A stretch of DNA of 64,000 bases from UKL13-2 sp038321965 (GTDB lineage: Bacteria > Pseudomonadota > Gammaproteobacteria > Burkholderiales > Usitatibacteraceae), in NCBI GenBank assembly GCA_038321965.1, contig JBBQFL010000013.1, forward strand, positions 1 to 64,000, given 5' to 3'. How positions within the stretch are numbered: the first letter of the stretch is position 1; every line of letters starts with the position of its first letter. The notes beneath the pieces were generated by a model. The model searched no databases, was not told the origin of the DNA, and worked only from the letters and a program-made list of their open reading frames with translations. Below are positions 44,525-52,948 of the stretch, piece by piece. A program made the translations under genes and the position numbers.

Positions 44525-45255
44525 CGCTTTACTCCACGGTGCAATGCAACGACACCGGCAGACAAATTGAAGAATTCAACGCGCTTGAGTCCGGCGGTTT
44601 CCATCATGCCTTTGAGCGTTACCTGGTCAGGGTGCATGCGAATCGATTCAGCCAAATATCGATAGCTGGCCTCGTCCTTCGCGATGAACTTGCCGAGCAA
44701 CGGCAGGATGTTGAACGAGTATGCGTCATATATCTTGTTCAAGCTGGTGTGTATTTTAGAAAATTCAAGTACCAGCAGGCGTCCACCCGGTTTCAGGACG
44801 CGCGTCATTTCTGCAAGTGCGACATCCTTATGCGTCATGTTGCGCAGGCCAAAGGCGACGCTGACCAGGTCAAACGAGTCGCTGCCGAAGGGCAGCTTCT
44901 CGGCGTCACACAATGCGCCAGGCAGCGTCAGCCCCTTGTTGATCAAGCGGTCACGGCCAACCCGCAGCATCGCTTCGTTGATGTCTGTTTGCCAAACCTG
45001 TCCACTCGCACCCGCGCGCTGCGCGAACGCCAGCGCCAGATCGCCAGAACCGGAGGCGACATCGAGCACCCTCTCGCCCGGCTTTACATTGGCCAGATCC
45101 ACCGTAAAGCGCTTCCACAGGCGATGCATGCCGCCGGACATGAGGTCATTCATGACGTCGTACGAGGGCGCGACTGACTTGAATACTTCGCGTACCTTGG
45201 CCGATTTCTCGCCCTCGGGCACCTGCTGAAAACCAAAGTGTGTGGCGTTACTCAT
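44521..45255 (-). CDS. ubiE: Demethylmenaquinone/2-methoxy-6-polyprenyl-1,4-benzoquinol methylase
   Basis: 244 residues from ATG 45255 (MSNATHFGFQQVPEGEKSAK). It methylates the quinone ring at C2 in ubiquinone (and menaquinone) synthesis. The SAM motif VLDVASGSGDLALAF and the GGRLLVLEFSKIHTSLNKIY segment are typical. Its start overlaps the NTF2-like gene by eight bases. First recognised ubi gene of the cluster. Confidence 0.96.
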   Translation of the reverse strand: MSNATHFGFQQVPEGEKSAKVREVFKSVAPSYDVMNDLMSGGMHRLWKRFTVDLANVKPGERVLDVASGSGDLALAFAQRAGASGQVWQTDINEAMLRVGRDRLINKGLTLPGALCDAEKLPFGSDSFDLVSVAFGLRNMTHKDVALAEMTRVLKPGGRLLVLEFSKIHTSLNKIYDAYSFNILPLLGKFIAKDEASYRYLAESIRMHPDQVTLKGMMETAGLKRVEFFNLSAGVVALHRGVKR

Positions 45256-45646
45256 TTTCTGTCCAGGTTCTGCGTTCTTTATACGCGGTGACACAAAACA
45301 CTTTCCATGCGCCGCCGGTGCGCCGAAGTGCATAAGAGGTATTGAAAGGCTGCACTGCTTGATTGGACCGGGTAATTTCCCAGGCCAGATCGGCTACGCA
45401 AAAATCGTCGCTCTGCCGCAAGTACGACCGTTCCTGAAAATCCGCACGTTGAAAACCGCTGGCTGCGTATTGATCGCAAAGCGCTACGTTGTTTGCGTTC
45501 AGCGCATCCAGGTCGGCAAATACGCCGTTGCCACCCGCATGCGCGATCATGGCCGGAACGTCGTAATGCGCAGTCACGGCCTGACCGTCGAGGCGGCTGA
45601 ACGCGTCGCGATAGGTGTTGAAAAAGTCGCGGATCTCGGCAGGCAT
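45248..45646 (-). CDS. NTF2-like / SnoaL-like protein
   Basis: 132 residues from ATG 45646, with AAGGGG five bases upstream; a GTG at 45652 is also possible. It reads as a cone-shaped NTF2-like fold: an N-terminal helix (IRDFFNTYRDAFSRLDGQAV), Tyr-Asp-Val-Pro near the pocket, and closing strands (YALRRTGGAWKVFCVTAYKE). Such proteins can be enzymes or binding proteins; no substrate can be told. It is coupled to ubiE. Confidence 0.75.
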   Translation of the reverse strand: MPAEIRDFFNTYRDAFSRLDGQAVTAHYDVPAMIAHAGGNGVFADLDALNANNVALCDQYAASGFQRADFQERSYLRQSDDFCVADLAWEITRSNQAVQPFNTSYALRRTGGAWKVFCVTAYKERRTWTENE

Positions 45647-45655
45647 GGCCACCCC

Positions 45656-46027
45656 TTATTCCCGGCTTGCACCGGCCTGCGCCATGCGGGCCAGGTAGGA
45701 CTGCCAGTAGTCGTCCTGGCGAATGCCAAGATCGTAGAAATAATCCCAGGCATACAGGCCGGTATCGTGACCATCTGAAAAAACCAGCTTGACCGCATAC
45801 GTGCCGGTGGGTTCGATCGCCTTGATTTCCACGCTCTTCTTGCCTACCTGCAACACCTCCTGTCCGGGACCGTGGCCACGTACTTCAGCAGAGGGGGAAT
45901 AGACGCGCAGAAATTCACAGCTGAAGCGAAAGGTTTTGCCATCGTCGAAAACGACTTCGAGTTCGCGTGACTTCTGGTGAAGCTTGATATCGGTGGGACG
46001 CGGGGAGGTGGGGGTCAAGCCGGACAT
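45656..46027 (-). CDS. DUF971 protein (gamma-butyrobetaine hydroxylase-like N-terminal fold)
   Basis: 123 residues. The pattern LHQKSRELEVVFDDGKTFRF, the SPSAEVRGHG segment and YDLGIRQDDYW match DUF971, the domain also found at the N-terminus of gamma-butyrobetaine hydroxylases; homologues occur in Fe-S and quinone gene neighbourhoods. Its role here is unknown. It is the first gene of the minus-strand operon, divergent from phoB. Confidence 0.85.
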   Translation of the reverse strand: MSGLTPTSPRPTDIKLHQKSRELEVVFDDGKTFRFSCEFLRVYSPSAEVRGHGPGQEVLQVGKKSVEIKAIEPTGTYAVKLVFSDGHDTGLYAWDYFYDLGIRQDDYWQSYLARMAQAGASRE

Positions 46028-46098
46028 ATACCTGTGCTGTTAATGTGCTGGACTGGAATGATACCGCGCATGCAGACTGACCACCTATCGGTCTACGG

Positions 46099-46116
46099 TC
46101 GTCATGAAACTGTCAC
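46099..46116 (+). promoter_or_regulatory. Pho-box-like site upstream of phoB
   Basis: TCGTCATGAAACTGTCAC matches the E. coli Pho-box pattern CTGTCATAWAWCTGTCAY at 15 of 18 positions, with two halves 11 bases apart. It lies about 50 bases upstream of the phoB ATG, between it and the divergent DUF971 gene. PhoB binding and autoregulation are inferred. Confidence 0.65.
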
Positions 46117-46165
46117 GGTGCTGAAATATGCTTCAAGCCGACCTAACCTCCACAGTGAGCTGAAA

Positions 46166-46852
46166 ATGAACCCGACAATCATGGTGGTCGAAGATGAGCC
46201 GGCCATCCAGGACCTGATCCAGATTAATCTCGAAATGGGCGGCTACCGCGTCCTCACGCACGGTAGCGGCGAGGAAGCGCTGAAACATATCCAACACGAA
46301 CTGCCCGATTTGGCGCTGCTCGACTGGATGCTGCCCGGTATCAGTGGCGTCGAGCTAGCCAAGAAGCTGCGAGCGGATTCGCGAACCAAGTCGTTGCCCA
46401 TTATTCTGTTGACCGCGAAAGGCGCTGAAGAAGACAAGCTGAAGGGCTTGGAATCGGGCGCTGACGATTACATTACCAAGCCGTTCAGCCTGCGCGAACT
46501 CGAAGCACGCATCAAAGCCGTGCTTCGGCGGCGCGCCCCGGAACTCACGGAGGACGTGATCGACGTTCACGGCCTCAGGCTGGACCCGGCATCCCACAAG
46601 GTTTCGGGGTTCGGCAAAACGCTCAGCATGGGGCCGACCGAATTTCGTCTGCTGCACTTCTTCATGACGCATCCGGAACGCGTCTACTCCCGCACCCAGC
46701 TGCTCGACTTTGTCTGGGGCGATCACGTCTTCATCGAGGAGCGCACCGTCGATGTGCACATCCGTCGCCTGCGCGCGGCACTTTCACCGTCAAAGCATGA
46801 GGAGCTGATTCAGACGGTGCGGGGCAGCGGCTACCGATTCGCTAAAGACTGA
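46166..46852 (+). CDS. phoB: Phosphate regulon response regulator PhoB
   Basis: 228 residues from ATG 46166. A longer open frame would run through the Pho-box. The receiver domain has the phospho-acceptor Asp53 in LALLDWMLPGISG, and the C-terminal OmpR-type winged helix has FRLLHFFMTHPERVYSRTQL, VDVHIRRLRAAL and RGSGYRF. It activates phosphate-starvation genes. Followed 38 bases on by its sensor phoR. Confidence 0.93.
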   Translation: MNPTIMVVEDEPAIQDLIQINLEMGGYRVLTHGSGEEALKHIQHELPDLALLDWMLPGISGVELAKKLRADSRTKSLPIILLTAKGAEEDKLKGLESGADDYITKPFSLRELEARIKAVLRRRAPELTEDVIDVHGLRLDPASHKVSGFGKTLSMGPTEFRLLHFFMTHPERVYSRTQLLDFVWGDHVFIEERTVDVHIRRLRAALSPSKHEELIQTVRGSGYRFAKD

Positions 46853-46890
46853 GTACGCGTTGTCGCTCATAGCGGTAACATACTGCTGCC

Positions 46891-48297
46891 ATGTCGCTAC
46901 CTTCCCGCCTTTCCGCCGTTACGGCTCTCTCGCCAGCTAGCAGATTTCTTCTGGTGTCGCTGCTTCGTGTTGGCGCAATTGCCGCTGTCGTCGGCTTCAT
47001 CGCCGGCTGGATCGGTGGCGGACTGGTCGGCGAGGCGGCCGCAGCGCTGGTGGTCTTTACGGCATTTGGCCATTACGCGTGGAAGCTTGCCCAACTTTCA
47101 GAATGGCTGCGTGACCCCAAAGCAGCGACGCTGCCCGACGCCGATGGTCTCTGGGGCGATGTATTGATCCAGCTTTACCGGATGCTGCGTGATGAACGGC
47201 TGAGCCGCGAATCGCTGGCGGCGGCATTGTCGAATTTTCAACAAGCGGCGTCCGCCCTACCCGACGGCGCGGTGATGCTCGACAATGCCTACAACATTGT
47301 CTGGCTGAACCCGACTGCCGAAGCGCACTGGAATATTTCGCGTAAAGACGACCGGATGCAGACGATCACCTACCTGATTCGCTACCCGGAATTCATCGAA
47401 TATCTGAATGCGCGGCAGTACGGGGTGCCACTGACGCTGAGTTTTTCGCGGGTTGAAGCCAGCGGTGCTACCAAGGAACTAGTCTTCACCGTGCAACTGG
47501 TGCCCTTCGGCGACGAGCAGATGTTGCTGCTGTCGCGCGACGTCTCCGAGCGCGAGCGGCTCGAAACCGTTCGGCGCGATTTTGTCGCCAATGTTTCCCA
47601 CGAACTTCGCACGCCGATCACCGTGATGTCAGGCTTTCTGGAGACCATTACCAACGTATCGACCTCGGGAAACAGCAACCCGGCGCTGTTCGAAAAAGCA
47701 TTGACACATATGACCGCGCAAGCCGTGCGCATGCAACGGCTGGTTGAAGATCTGCTCACGCTATCGCGTCTGGAAGACGAGAGTCATCGGCTGGCGGAAG
47801 CGCCGATCAATGTCCCGGAACTGGTGCAGTCGCTGTGCCGTGACGCTGAACAACTGTCGCACGGTCAACATACCATCACGGTTGCGACGGACGACCTATG
47901 GCTGCTGGGAAATCGGGATGAAATCACCAGCGCATTCAGCAATCTTGTCACCAACGCAGTACGCTACACGCCGGTCGGCGGCGCCATCAACATCACCTGG
48001 GGATTGTGCGATGGCCAGCCCCGATTTTGTGTCGCTGATACCGGTGAGGGCATCGCGCCAGAACATTTGCCACGCCTCACCGAGCGCTTTTACCGGGTGG
48101 ACCGCGGTCGTTCACAAGCGACAGGCGGCACCGGGCTGGGCCTTGCCATCGTCAAACACGTGCTGATCCGGCACGGTGGCCGTCTCGACATCCAAAGCTC
48201 CAGGGCTGTGGATGGGCACGGGACGAAATTTAGTGCCATATTTCCGAAGGAGCGGGCGTGTGTAGCGGCGCCGACGCTACATGCCGTAGCGGCTTGA
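46891..48297 (+). CDS. phoR: Phosphate regulon sensor kinase PhoR
   Basis: 468 residues. Two N-terminal membrane helices (FLLVSLLRVGAIAAVVGFIA, GEAAAALVVFTAFGHYAW), a PAS-like domain (NIVWLNPTAEAHWNISRKDD), a HisKA box with the His in FVANVSHELRTPITVMSGFL, and a HATPase fold (NLVTNAVRYTP, DTGEGIAPEHLPRLTERFYR, TGGTGLGLAIVKHVL). It senses phosphate status through the Pst/PhoU system and phosphorylates PhoB. Confidence 0.93.
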   Translation: MSLPSRLSAVTALSPASRFLLVSLLRVGAIAAVVGFIAGWIGGGLVGEAAAALVVFTAFGHYAWKLAQLSEWLRDPKAATLPDADGLWGDVLIQLYRMLRDERLSRESLAAALSNFQQAASALPDGAVMLDNAYNIVWLNPTAEAHWNISRKDDRMQTITYLIRYPEFIEYLNARQYGVPLTLSFSRVEASGATKELVFTVQLVPFGDEQMLLLSRDVSERERLETVRRDFVANVSHELRTPITVMSGFLETITNVSTSGNSNPALFEKALTHMTAQAVRMQRLVEDLLTLSRLEDESHRLAEAPINVPELVQSLCRDAEQLSHGQHTITVATDDLWLLGNRDEITSAFSNLVTNAVRYTPVGGAINITWGLCDGQPRFCVADTGEGIAPEHLPRLTERFYRVDRGRSQATGGTGLGLAIVKHVLIRHGGRLDIQSSRAVDGHGTKFSAIFPKERACVAAPTLHAVAA

Positions 48298-48352
48298 CAG
48301 TCCGCCAGTGGGCATCGGCTAGAATGGCACCATCGCATTTCTGATTTTCAAC

Positions 48353-48751
48353 ATGATCGGCATCTTGATCGTTGCACACGGCACGCTGGGCGAAAGTCTG
48401 ATCCATTGCGCCAGCCACGTCATGGGTAAACGACCACTATATTTGCGCCAACTGGGCGTAACAGTGCACGACGACCCTGAGGCACTTCTGCCACAGGGCC
48501 GCGACCTGATACGTTTCCTGGATCAGGGACAGGGGGTGCTGGTGATGACGGATATCTTCGGCGCGACGCCTTCAAATATCGCCTGCAATCTGCTGGTGCC
48601 GGAACGTGTGCAGGGCGTATCCGGAATCAGCATGCCGATGCTCATCAAAGCCCTGACCTATCGTGAGAAAAGCATGGAAATCCTGATCCAGAAAACGCTG
48701 GCTGCAGCACATGAGGGCGTGATTCGCATGGCCGTCGAGGCGGATTCCTGA
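48353..48751 (+). CDS. PTS IIA component, mannose/fructose type
   Basis: 132 residues. EIIA of the mannose family: GILIVAHGTLGESL with the phospho-accepting His9, and VLVMTDIFGATPSNIACNL. It receives phosphate from HPr. No IIB, IIC or IID gene is next to it, so it probably has a regulatory rather than a transport role. Two bases separate it from the HPr gene. Confidence 0.92.
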   Translation: MIGILIVAHGTLGESLIHCASHVMGKRPLYLRQLGVTVHDDPEALLPQGRDLIRFLDQGQGVLVMTDIFGATPSNIACNLLVPERVQGVSGISMPMLIKALTYREKSMEILIQKTLAAAHEGVIRMAVEADS

Positions 48752-48753
48752 TC

Positions 48754-49023
48754 ATGCTTAAACAAGAAATCGAGATCATCAACAAGCTGGGCCTGCATGC
48801 GCGCGCCTCGGCAAAACTCACCCAGACAGCGGGACGATTCCAAAGTGCAGTTTTCGTGTCCAAGGCCAGCAAACGCGTGAGCGCCAAATCGATCATGGGC
48901 GTGATGATGCTGGCGGCTGGGAAAGGCTCAAAGCTTGAGTTGGAGACCGATGGACCAGACGAGGTAGAGGCCATGGCCGCCGTGGTTGAGCTGATCAACG
49001 GCAAGTTTGGTGAAGGCGAATAG
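48754..49023 (+). CDS. ptsH: Phosphocarrier protein HPr
   Basis: 89 residues. The active His15 is in NKLGLHARASAKL, and Ser46, the regulatory phosphorylation site, is in SAKSIMGVMMLAAGKG. It carries phosphate from EI to EIIA. A Ser here with an HPr-kinase-like system is known in many betaproteobacteria, but no hprK lies in this window. Just upstream of ptsI. Confidence 0.95.
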   Translation: MLKQEIEIINKLGLHARASAKLTQTAGRFQSAVFVSKASKRVSAKSIMGVMMLAAGKGSKLELETDGPDEVEAMAAVVELINGKFGEGE

Positions 49024-49039
49024 TGAGGGACAAAATGCA

Positions 49040-49105
49040 AAACACAAGCATTGGCGGGCTTTTCGGGAGATTTTCCGCCCGCGAGCCGCACCAGTGCTTG
49101 TGTTT
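49040..49105 (+). promoter_or_regulatory. Long stem-loop between ptsH and ptsI
   Basis: AAACACAAGCATTGG (49040-49054) pairs with CCAGTGCTTGTGTTT (49091-49105), a 15-base stem with one G-U pair, and an inner GCGGGC/GCCCGC stem sits within the loop. It fills the ptsH-ptsI gap. It ends six bases before the ptsI GTG region begins. It may be an RNA element that tunes ptsI expression or separates it from the upstream genes. Confidence 0.6.
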
Positions 49106-49117
49106 CCGGAGTGATTC

Positions 49118-50857
49118 GTGAGCTTTACGCTGCACGGTCTGGGCGTCAGCGGCGGCATCGCCATCGGCCATGCGCATTTGCTGACCAGCGCCTCGCTGGA
49201 AGTCGATCACTACTCCATCCCGGAGGAGTTCATCGGGCGCGAGGTCAAGCGCTTTGACAAAGGCATCAAGCAGGTGCGCGCCGAACTCGACGCACTCGAA
49301 CGCGATCTGCAGACCACGCAGCGAGGTGATGCCACCAGCGACATGGCCGCCTTTGTGACGGTGCATCGCATGATCCTCGACGACTCGACATTTTCGGATG
49401 CGCCGCGCGAAATCATCAAGCGCGAAGCCTGTAACGCCGAGTGGGCGCTTAAACTGCAGCTCGATGAGCTGCTCGCGCACTTTGCAGAAGTGCAGGACGA
49501 ATACTTACGCGAACGTAAGACCGATGTGCGCCAGGTCGCCGAGCGCGTGGTGGCGGCGCTGACCGGACAAGGCGGCGTCGTGCCGGAAAAATTGCGTGCG
49601 CGCAATGAAGACACCATTCTGGTCGCGCGTGATCTTTCCCCCGCCGATGTGATTTTGTTCAAGGATCATCATGTCGCCGCGTTTGTGACGGATTTGGGGG
49701 GTCAAACCTCGCATACCGCCATTCTTGCCCGCAGCATGGCGATCCCGGCCATCGTTGCCTTGCACACCTCGCGTGAGCTGGTGCGCGAGGACGAGTTGAT
49801 CATCATCGATGGCACCCAGGGCGTGTTGATCGTCGAGCCGGACGAAACAGTTCTTGCCGAATACCGCTTGAAGCAAAGCCAGTGGAAGCTTGAACGGCAG
49901 AAACTGGCACGGATCAAAACTGCACCGGCCGACACACTCGATGGCACGCATGTGGAGCTGTACGCCAACATTGAGCTGCCCGGCGATCTGGATAGTGTCA
50001 GGACATCAGGCGCCTCGGGCGTCGGGCTGTTTCGTAGTGAGTTCCTGTTCATGAATCGCAAGGACTTGCCCTCGGAAGAAGAACAGTTTGAAGCCTACAA
50101 GCATGTTGCCGAAGGCATGAAGGGTAAGCCCGTGGTGATCCGCACACTCGATATCGGTGCTGATAAATCGCTGGGCGGTCCCGATCAGGGCCCGGCGCAT
50201 TCGGCTCTTGGACTTCGCGCCATTCGCTATTGTCTTGCCGAACCGCTAATCTTTAACACGCAGCTGCGCGCAATCTTGCGAGCCTCGAAGTTTGGCGATA
50301 TCCGCATCCTCATTCCCATGCTGGTCTCAGCCAATGAGATCACCCAGACGTTTGCCGCCATTGCACGCGCCAAGGAACAGTTGAGGCTCGAGGGCAAGAA
50401 GTTCAACGACAACATCCAGGTCGGCGGCATGATCGAAATCCCGGCGGCAGCCATCGCTCTGCCGATGTTCCTGAGGCATCTCGACTTTATCTCCATCGGC
50501 ACCAACGATCTGATCCAGTACACGCTTGCCATTGACCGCACAGACGATACCGTTGCGCATCTATACGACCCGTTGCATCCGGCGGTGCTGATGCTGATAT
50601 CCAGCGTCATCCGTCAGGCCAACGACGCCGGCGTCCCCGTGACCGTATGCGGCGAAATGGCTGGCGACGTGCAGTTAACACGGCTGCTGCTGGGCTTTGG
50701 ATTACGCGATTTCTCGATGCATCCGGCCAATCTGCTGCTGGTAAAGCAGCGCGTGATGATGTCCAACTTGCCCGACATTCTGCCGATTGCCACGCGGATA
50801 CTCAAAACCGATGAGCCAGAAAAACTGCGGGCACTGGTCGCAAAATTGAACGTTTGA
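49118..50857 (+). CDS. ptsI: Phosphoenolpyruvate-protein phosphotransferase (Enzyme I)
   Basis: 579 residues from GTG 49118, with GGAG about eight bases upstream. EI takes phosphate from phosphoenolpyruvate and gives it to HPr. The active His199 is in GGQTSHTAILARSMAIP; SGVGLFRSEFLFMNR and GTNDLIQYTLAIDR are EI marks; VPVTVCGEMAGD holds the active Cys. It ends the EIIA-HPr-EI run. Confidence 0.96.
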   Translation: MSFTLHGLGVSGGIAIGHAHLLTSASLEVDHYSIPEEFIGREVKRFDKGIKQVRAELDALERDLQTTQRGDATSDMAAFVTVHRMILDDSTFSDAPREIIKREACNAEWALKLQLDELLAHFAEVQDEYLRERKTDVRQVAERVVAALTGQGGVVPEKLRARNEDTILVARDLSPADVILFKDHHVAAFVTDLGGQTSHTAILARSMAIPAIVALHTSRELVREDELIIIDGTQGVLIVEPDETVLAEYRLKQSQWKLERQKLARIKTAPADTLDGTHVELYANIELPGDLDSVRTSGASGVGLFRSEFLFMNRKDLPSEEEQFEAYKHVAEGMKGKPVVIRTLDIGADKSLGGPDQGPAHSALGLRAIRYCLAEPLIFNTQLRAILRASKFGDIRILIPMLVSANEITQTFAAIARAKEQLRLEGKKFNDNIQVGGMIEIPAAAIALPMFLRHLDFISIGTNDLIQYTLAIDRTDDTVAHLYDPLHPAVLMLISSVIRQANDAGVPVTVCGEMAGDVQLTRLLLGFGLRDFSMHPANLLLVKQRVMMSNLPDILPIATRILKTDEPEKLRALVAKLNV

Positions 50858-50888
50858 AGTCAATCCACCGTCTCAACGCGGTGTCGTC

Positions 50889-50914
50889 GCTGTGATGTTT
50901 TTCACAGCAATTTT
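50889..50914 (+). terminator. Hairpin after ptsI
   Basis: GCTGTGA (50889-50895) and TCACAGC (50902-50908) form a 7-base stem with AATTTT following. It lies 32 bases after ptsI and before the next small gene, so it may end the pts transcript; the stem is short. Confidence 0.5.
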
Positions 50915-50956
50915 GCAGCAATTGACCTAGGCTCACATGACCTCACAGGGGATCAT

Positions 50957-51325
50957 ATGCTGAACGAAATCAAGGATGTCACGCAATACGAAAGCGGCAA
51001 ACATCGCCGCTGGTTTCACGACGATTATTTCGATCTTTACACATGGGAAGCCACCGACGGCACCTTACAAGGGTTTCAGCTTTGTTATGCCAAGCTAGGC
51101 AAGGAACGCGCGTTGCGCTGGTCTCCCGAGGTCGGATATTCTCATGAAGGGGTTGATGCGCCGGAAGACAAACCGGGTCGCGCCATGAGTGCACTGTTCG
51201 TTGCTGACGGCGCATTCGACGCCAATAATATCGGCACCATTTTTGAAAATGCCGCGCTGGAAATGCCGGAAAAATTCCGGCGATTTGTGCTCGACCGCAT
51301 TCGTGCCTATGGTCAGTTGTCGTGA
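50957..51325 (+). CDS. Conserved hypothetical protein
   Basis: 122 residues, acidic, with no signal peptide. WFHDDYFDLYTWEATDGTLQ, QLCYAKLGKERALRWSPEVG and a C-terminal FRRFVLDRIRAYG are the visible landmarks. Similar short proteins occur in betaproteobacteria, but I know no function. It lies between ptsI and a lipoprotein gene on the same strand. Confidence 0.75.
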   Translation: MLNEIKDVTQYESGKHRRWFHDDYFDLYTWEATDGTLQGFQLCYAKLGKERALRWSPEVGYSHEGVDAPEDKPGRAMSALFVADGAFDANNIGTIFENAALEMPEKFRRFVLDRIRAYGQLS

Positions 51326-51365
51326 TCTGGCGCACCTTTCACTTACCTCTCAAGTTAGCTCGCCG

Positions 51366-51902
51366 ATGACCAGATTCCTCGTGTCGCTGCTCGCGGCGCT
51401 ATCGTTGGCCGCCTGCTCGTCCATCCCGTTGCTGTCCGGCGAAATCAGCATGACCGCCGACGAACTCACTGAGAAGATGGCCCGCCGTTTTCCGGTCGAA
51501 AGAAGTGTAGGGGGCCTGCTGGACGTGACATTGTCGCGACCCCGGGTGGAGACGAATCCGGATGAGCAGCGCATCGTCGCCAGCTTCGATGTGAGCGTAA
51601 AGCTGGCGCTGAGCAATCGCAGCGTCTCCGGCACTTTGAAAGTTTCAGGGAGGCCAGAATATGTCGCAGCGTCACAATCTCTGTTCCTGCGAGACGCAAG
51701 AGTGGATCAGATTCGCATGGAAAACATGCCCGATGCCTTGTCGGCTGGATTGGCAAAGGCGGCGACGAACTTTGCCAAAGACTCGGTGGAAGACAAGGCG
51801 CTGTACACCTTCAAGTCTGAAGACCTGAGCCGGTATGGTGCGCGCTACCAACCCGAGCGGATAGAGGTCAGGGCAAACGCGATTGTATTGAAGGTGAAGT
51901 GA
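51366..51902 (+). CDS. DUF1439-like lipoprotein
   Basis: 178 residues from ATG 51366. A lipoprotein signal peptide ends at Cys17 (LLAALSLAACSS). The mature part resembles DUF1439 proteins, with ISMTADELTEKMARRFPVER, a beta-rich middle (SGTLKVSGRPEYVAASQSLF) and a lengthy C-terminal part including YGARYQPERIEVRANAIVLK. Probably outer-membrane anchored. Role unknown. Confidence 0.8.
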   Translation: MTRFLVSLLAALSLAACSSIPLLSGEISMTADELTEKMARRFPVERSVGGLLDVTLSRPRVETNPDEQRIVASFDVSVKLALSNRSVSGTLKVSGRPEYVAASQSLFLRDARVDQIRMENMPDALSAGLAKAATNFAKDSVEDKALYTFKSEDLSRYGARYQPERIEVRANAIVLKVK

Positions 51903-51925
51903 TCGGTACCGTGGCTTAGGCCGCA

Positions 51926-51931
51926 TATAAT
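51926..51931 (+). promoter_or_regulatory. Likely -10 box upstream of uppP
   Basis: A perfect TATAAT lies 52 bases before the uppP start. A matching -35 element is not clear. It suggests an independent promoter for uppP. Confidence 0.4.
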
Positions 51932-51983
51932 CGCGAACACTTCGCTGCTTTCACCTCTGAAAAACTACTAGGCTGGAATAATC

Positions 51984-52829
51984 TTGGATCCAATACTGCT
52001 GCTTAAAGCGGCCATCCTCGGCGTCATCGAAGGCCTGACCGAATTCCTGCCGATTTCATCAACCGGGCATCTGATTCTCGCCAGCACTTGGCTTAATTTT
52101 CCCGGCCACATCCGGTCAGTTTTCGAGATTGCCATTCAGCCCGGTGCCATTCTGGCGGTCTGCTGGGAATATCGGGACCGATTCACTGCAACATTTGCGG
52201 GTATCGCAGACAACGCCGTAGCTCAGCGATTTACATTGAATCTCATCATCGCCACCTCGCCGGCAGTGGTGCTGGGACTGCTGTTCAAGAAACACATCGA
52301 AGTCTACTTGTTCAAGCCCGCGCCCGTTGCGATGGCGTTCGTCATCGGTGGTGTCATCATCCTGTTCGCAGAACGCTGGTACCGAAATCGCGTGCAAGCC
52401 AACACAGAGCAACCGATCGATTCCGTCGATTTGATTTCGCCGCTACTGGCGTTGAAAGTTGGACTGGCACAATGCGCAGCGCTGATTCCCGGTACGTCTC
52501 GTTCCGGCTCGACCATCATCGGCGGTATGTTTTTTGGCCTCTCACGCAGGTGCGCGACCGAGTTTTCCTTTTTTCTCGCCGTGCCGCTATTGTTCGGCGC
52601 CACTATTTATTCGCTGTGGAAGGCGCGCGACGTCTTGTCAGCGACCGATTTGCCCGTGTTCGGCGTTGGTTTTGTCACCGCGTTCATCTCGGCATTCGTC
52701 GTGGTGCGCTGGTTGATACGCTATGTGTCGTCGCACGACTTCACCATTTTTGCCTGGTACCGAATTGTGTTCGGATTATTGGTGCTGGCACTGGCGGCGA
52801 CGGGTGCCGTAGGCTGGGCGGCGGAATAA
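51984..52829 (+). CDS. uppP: Undecaprenyl-diphosphatase
   Basis: 281 residues from TTG 51984, where homology begins (DPILLLKAAILGVIEGLTEF). UppP (BacA) is a membrane protein that recycles undecaprenyl pyrophosphate to the phosphate carrier for cell-wall synthesis. EGLTEFLPISSTGHLIL and IPGTSRSGSTIIGG are its signature motifs; about eight membrane helices. Convergent with the chpA gene. Confidence 0.94.
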   Translation: MDPILLLKAAILGVIEGLTEFLPISSTGHLILASTWLNFPGHIRSVFEIAIQPGAILAVCWEYRDRFTATFAGIADNAVAQRFTLNLIIATSPAVVLGLLFKKHIEVYLFKPAPVAMAFVIGGVIILFAERWYRNRVQANTEQPIDSVDLISPLLALKVGLAQCAALIPGTSRSGSTIIGGMFFGLSRRCATEFSFFLAVPLLFGATIYSLWKARDVLSATDLPVFGVGFVTAFISAFVVVRWLIRYVSSHDFTIFAWYRIVFGLLVLALAATGAVGWAAE

Positions 52830-52948
52830 TGGATGACAGTTTTTCTCAAACACCAGAATCGGCGGGGTCCGTGGCACGTAAGTGCCCGGAACGCCGCGCG
52901 GATATTGGCCATTCAAGCCCCTTAAGCGGCATTCAACATCGCCTGGCG

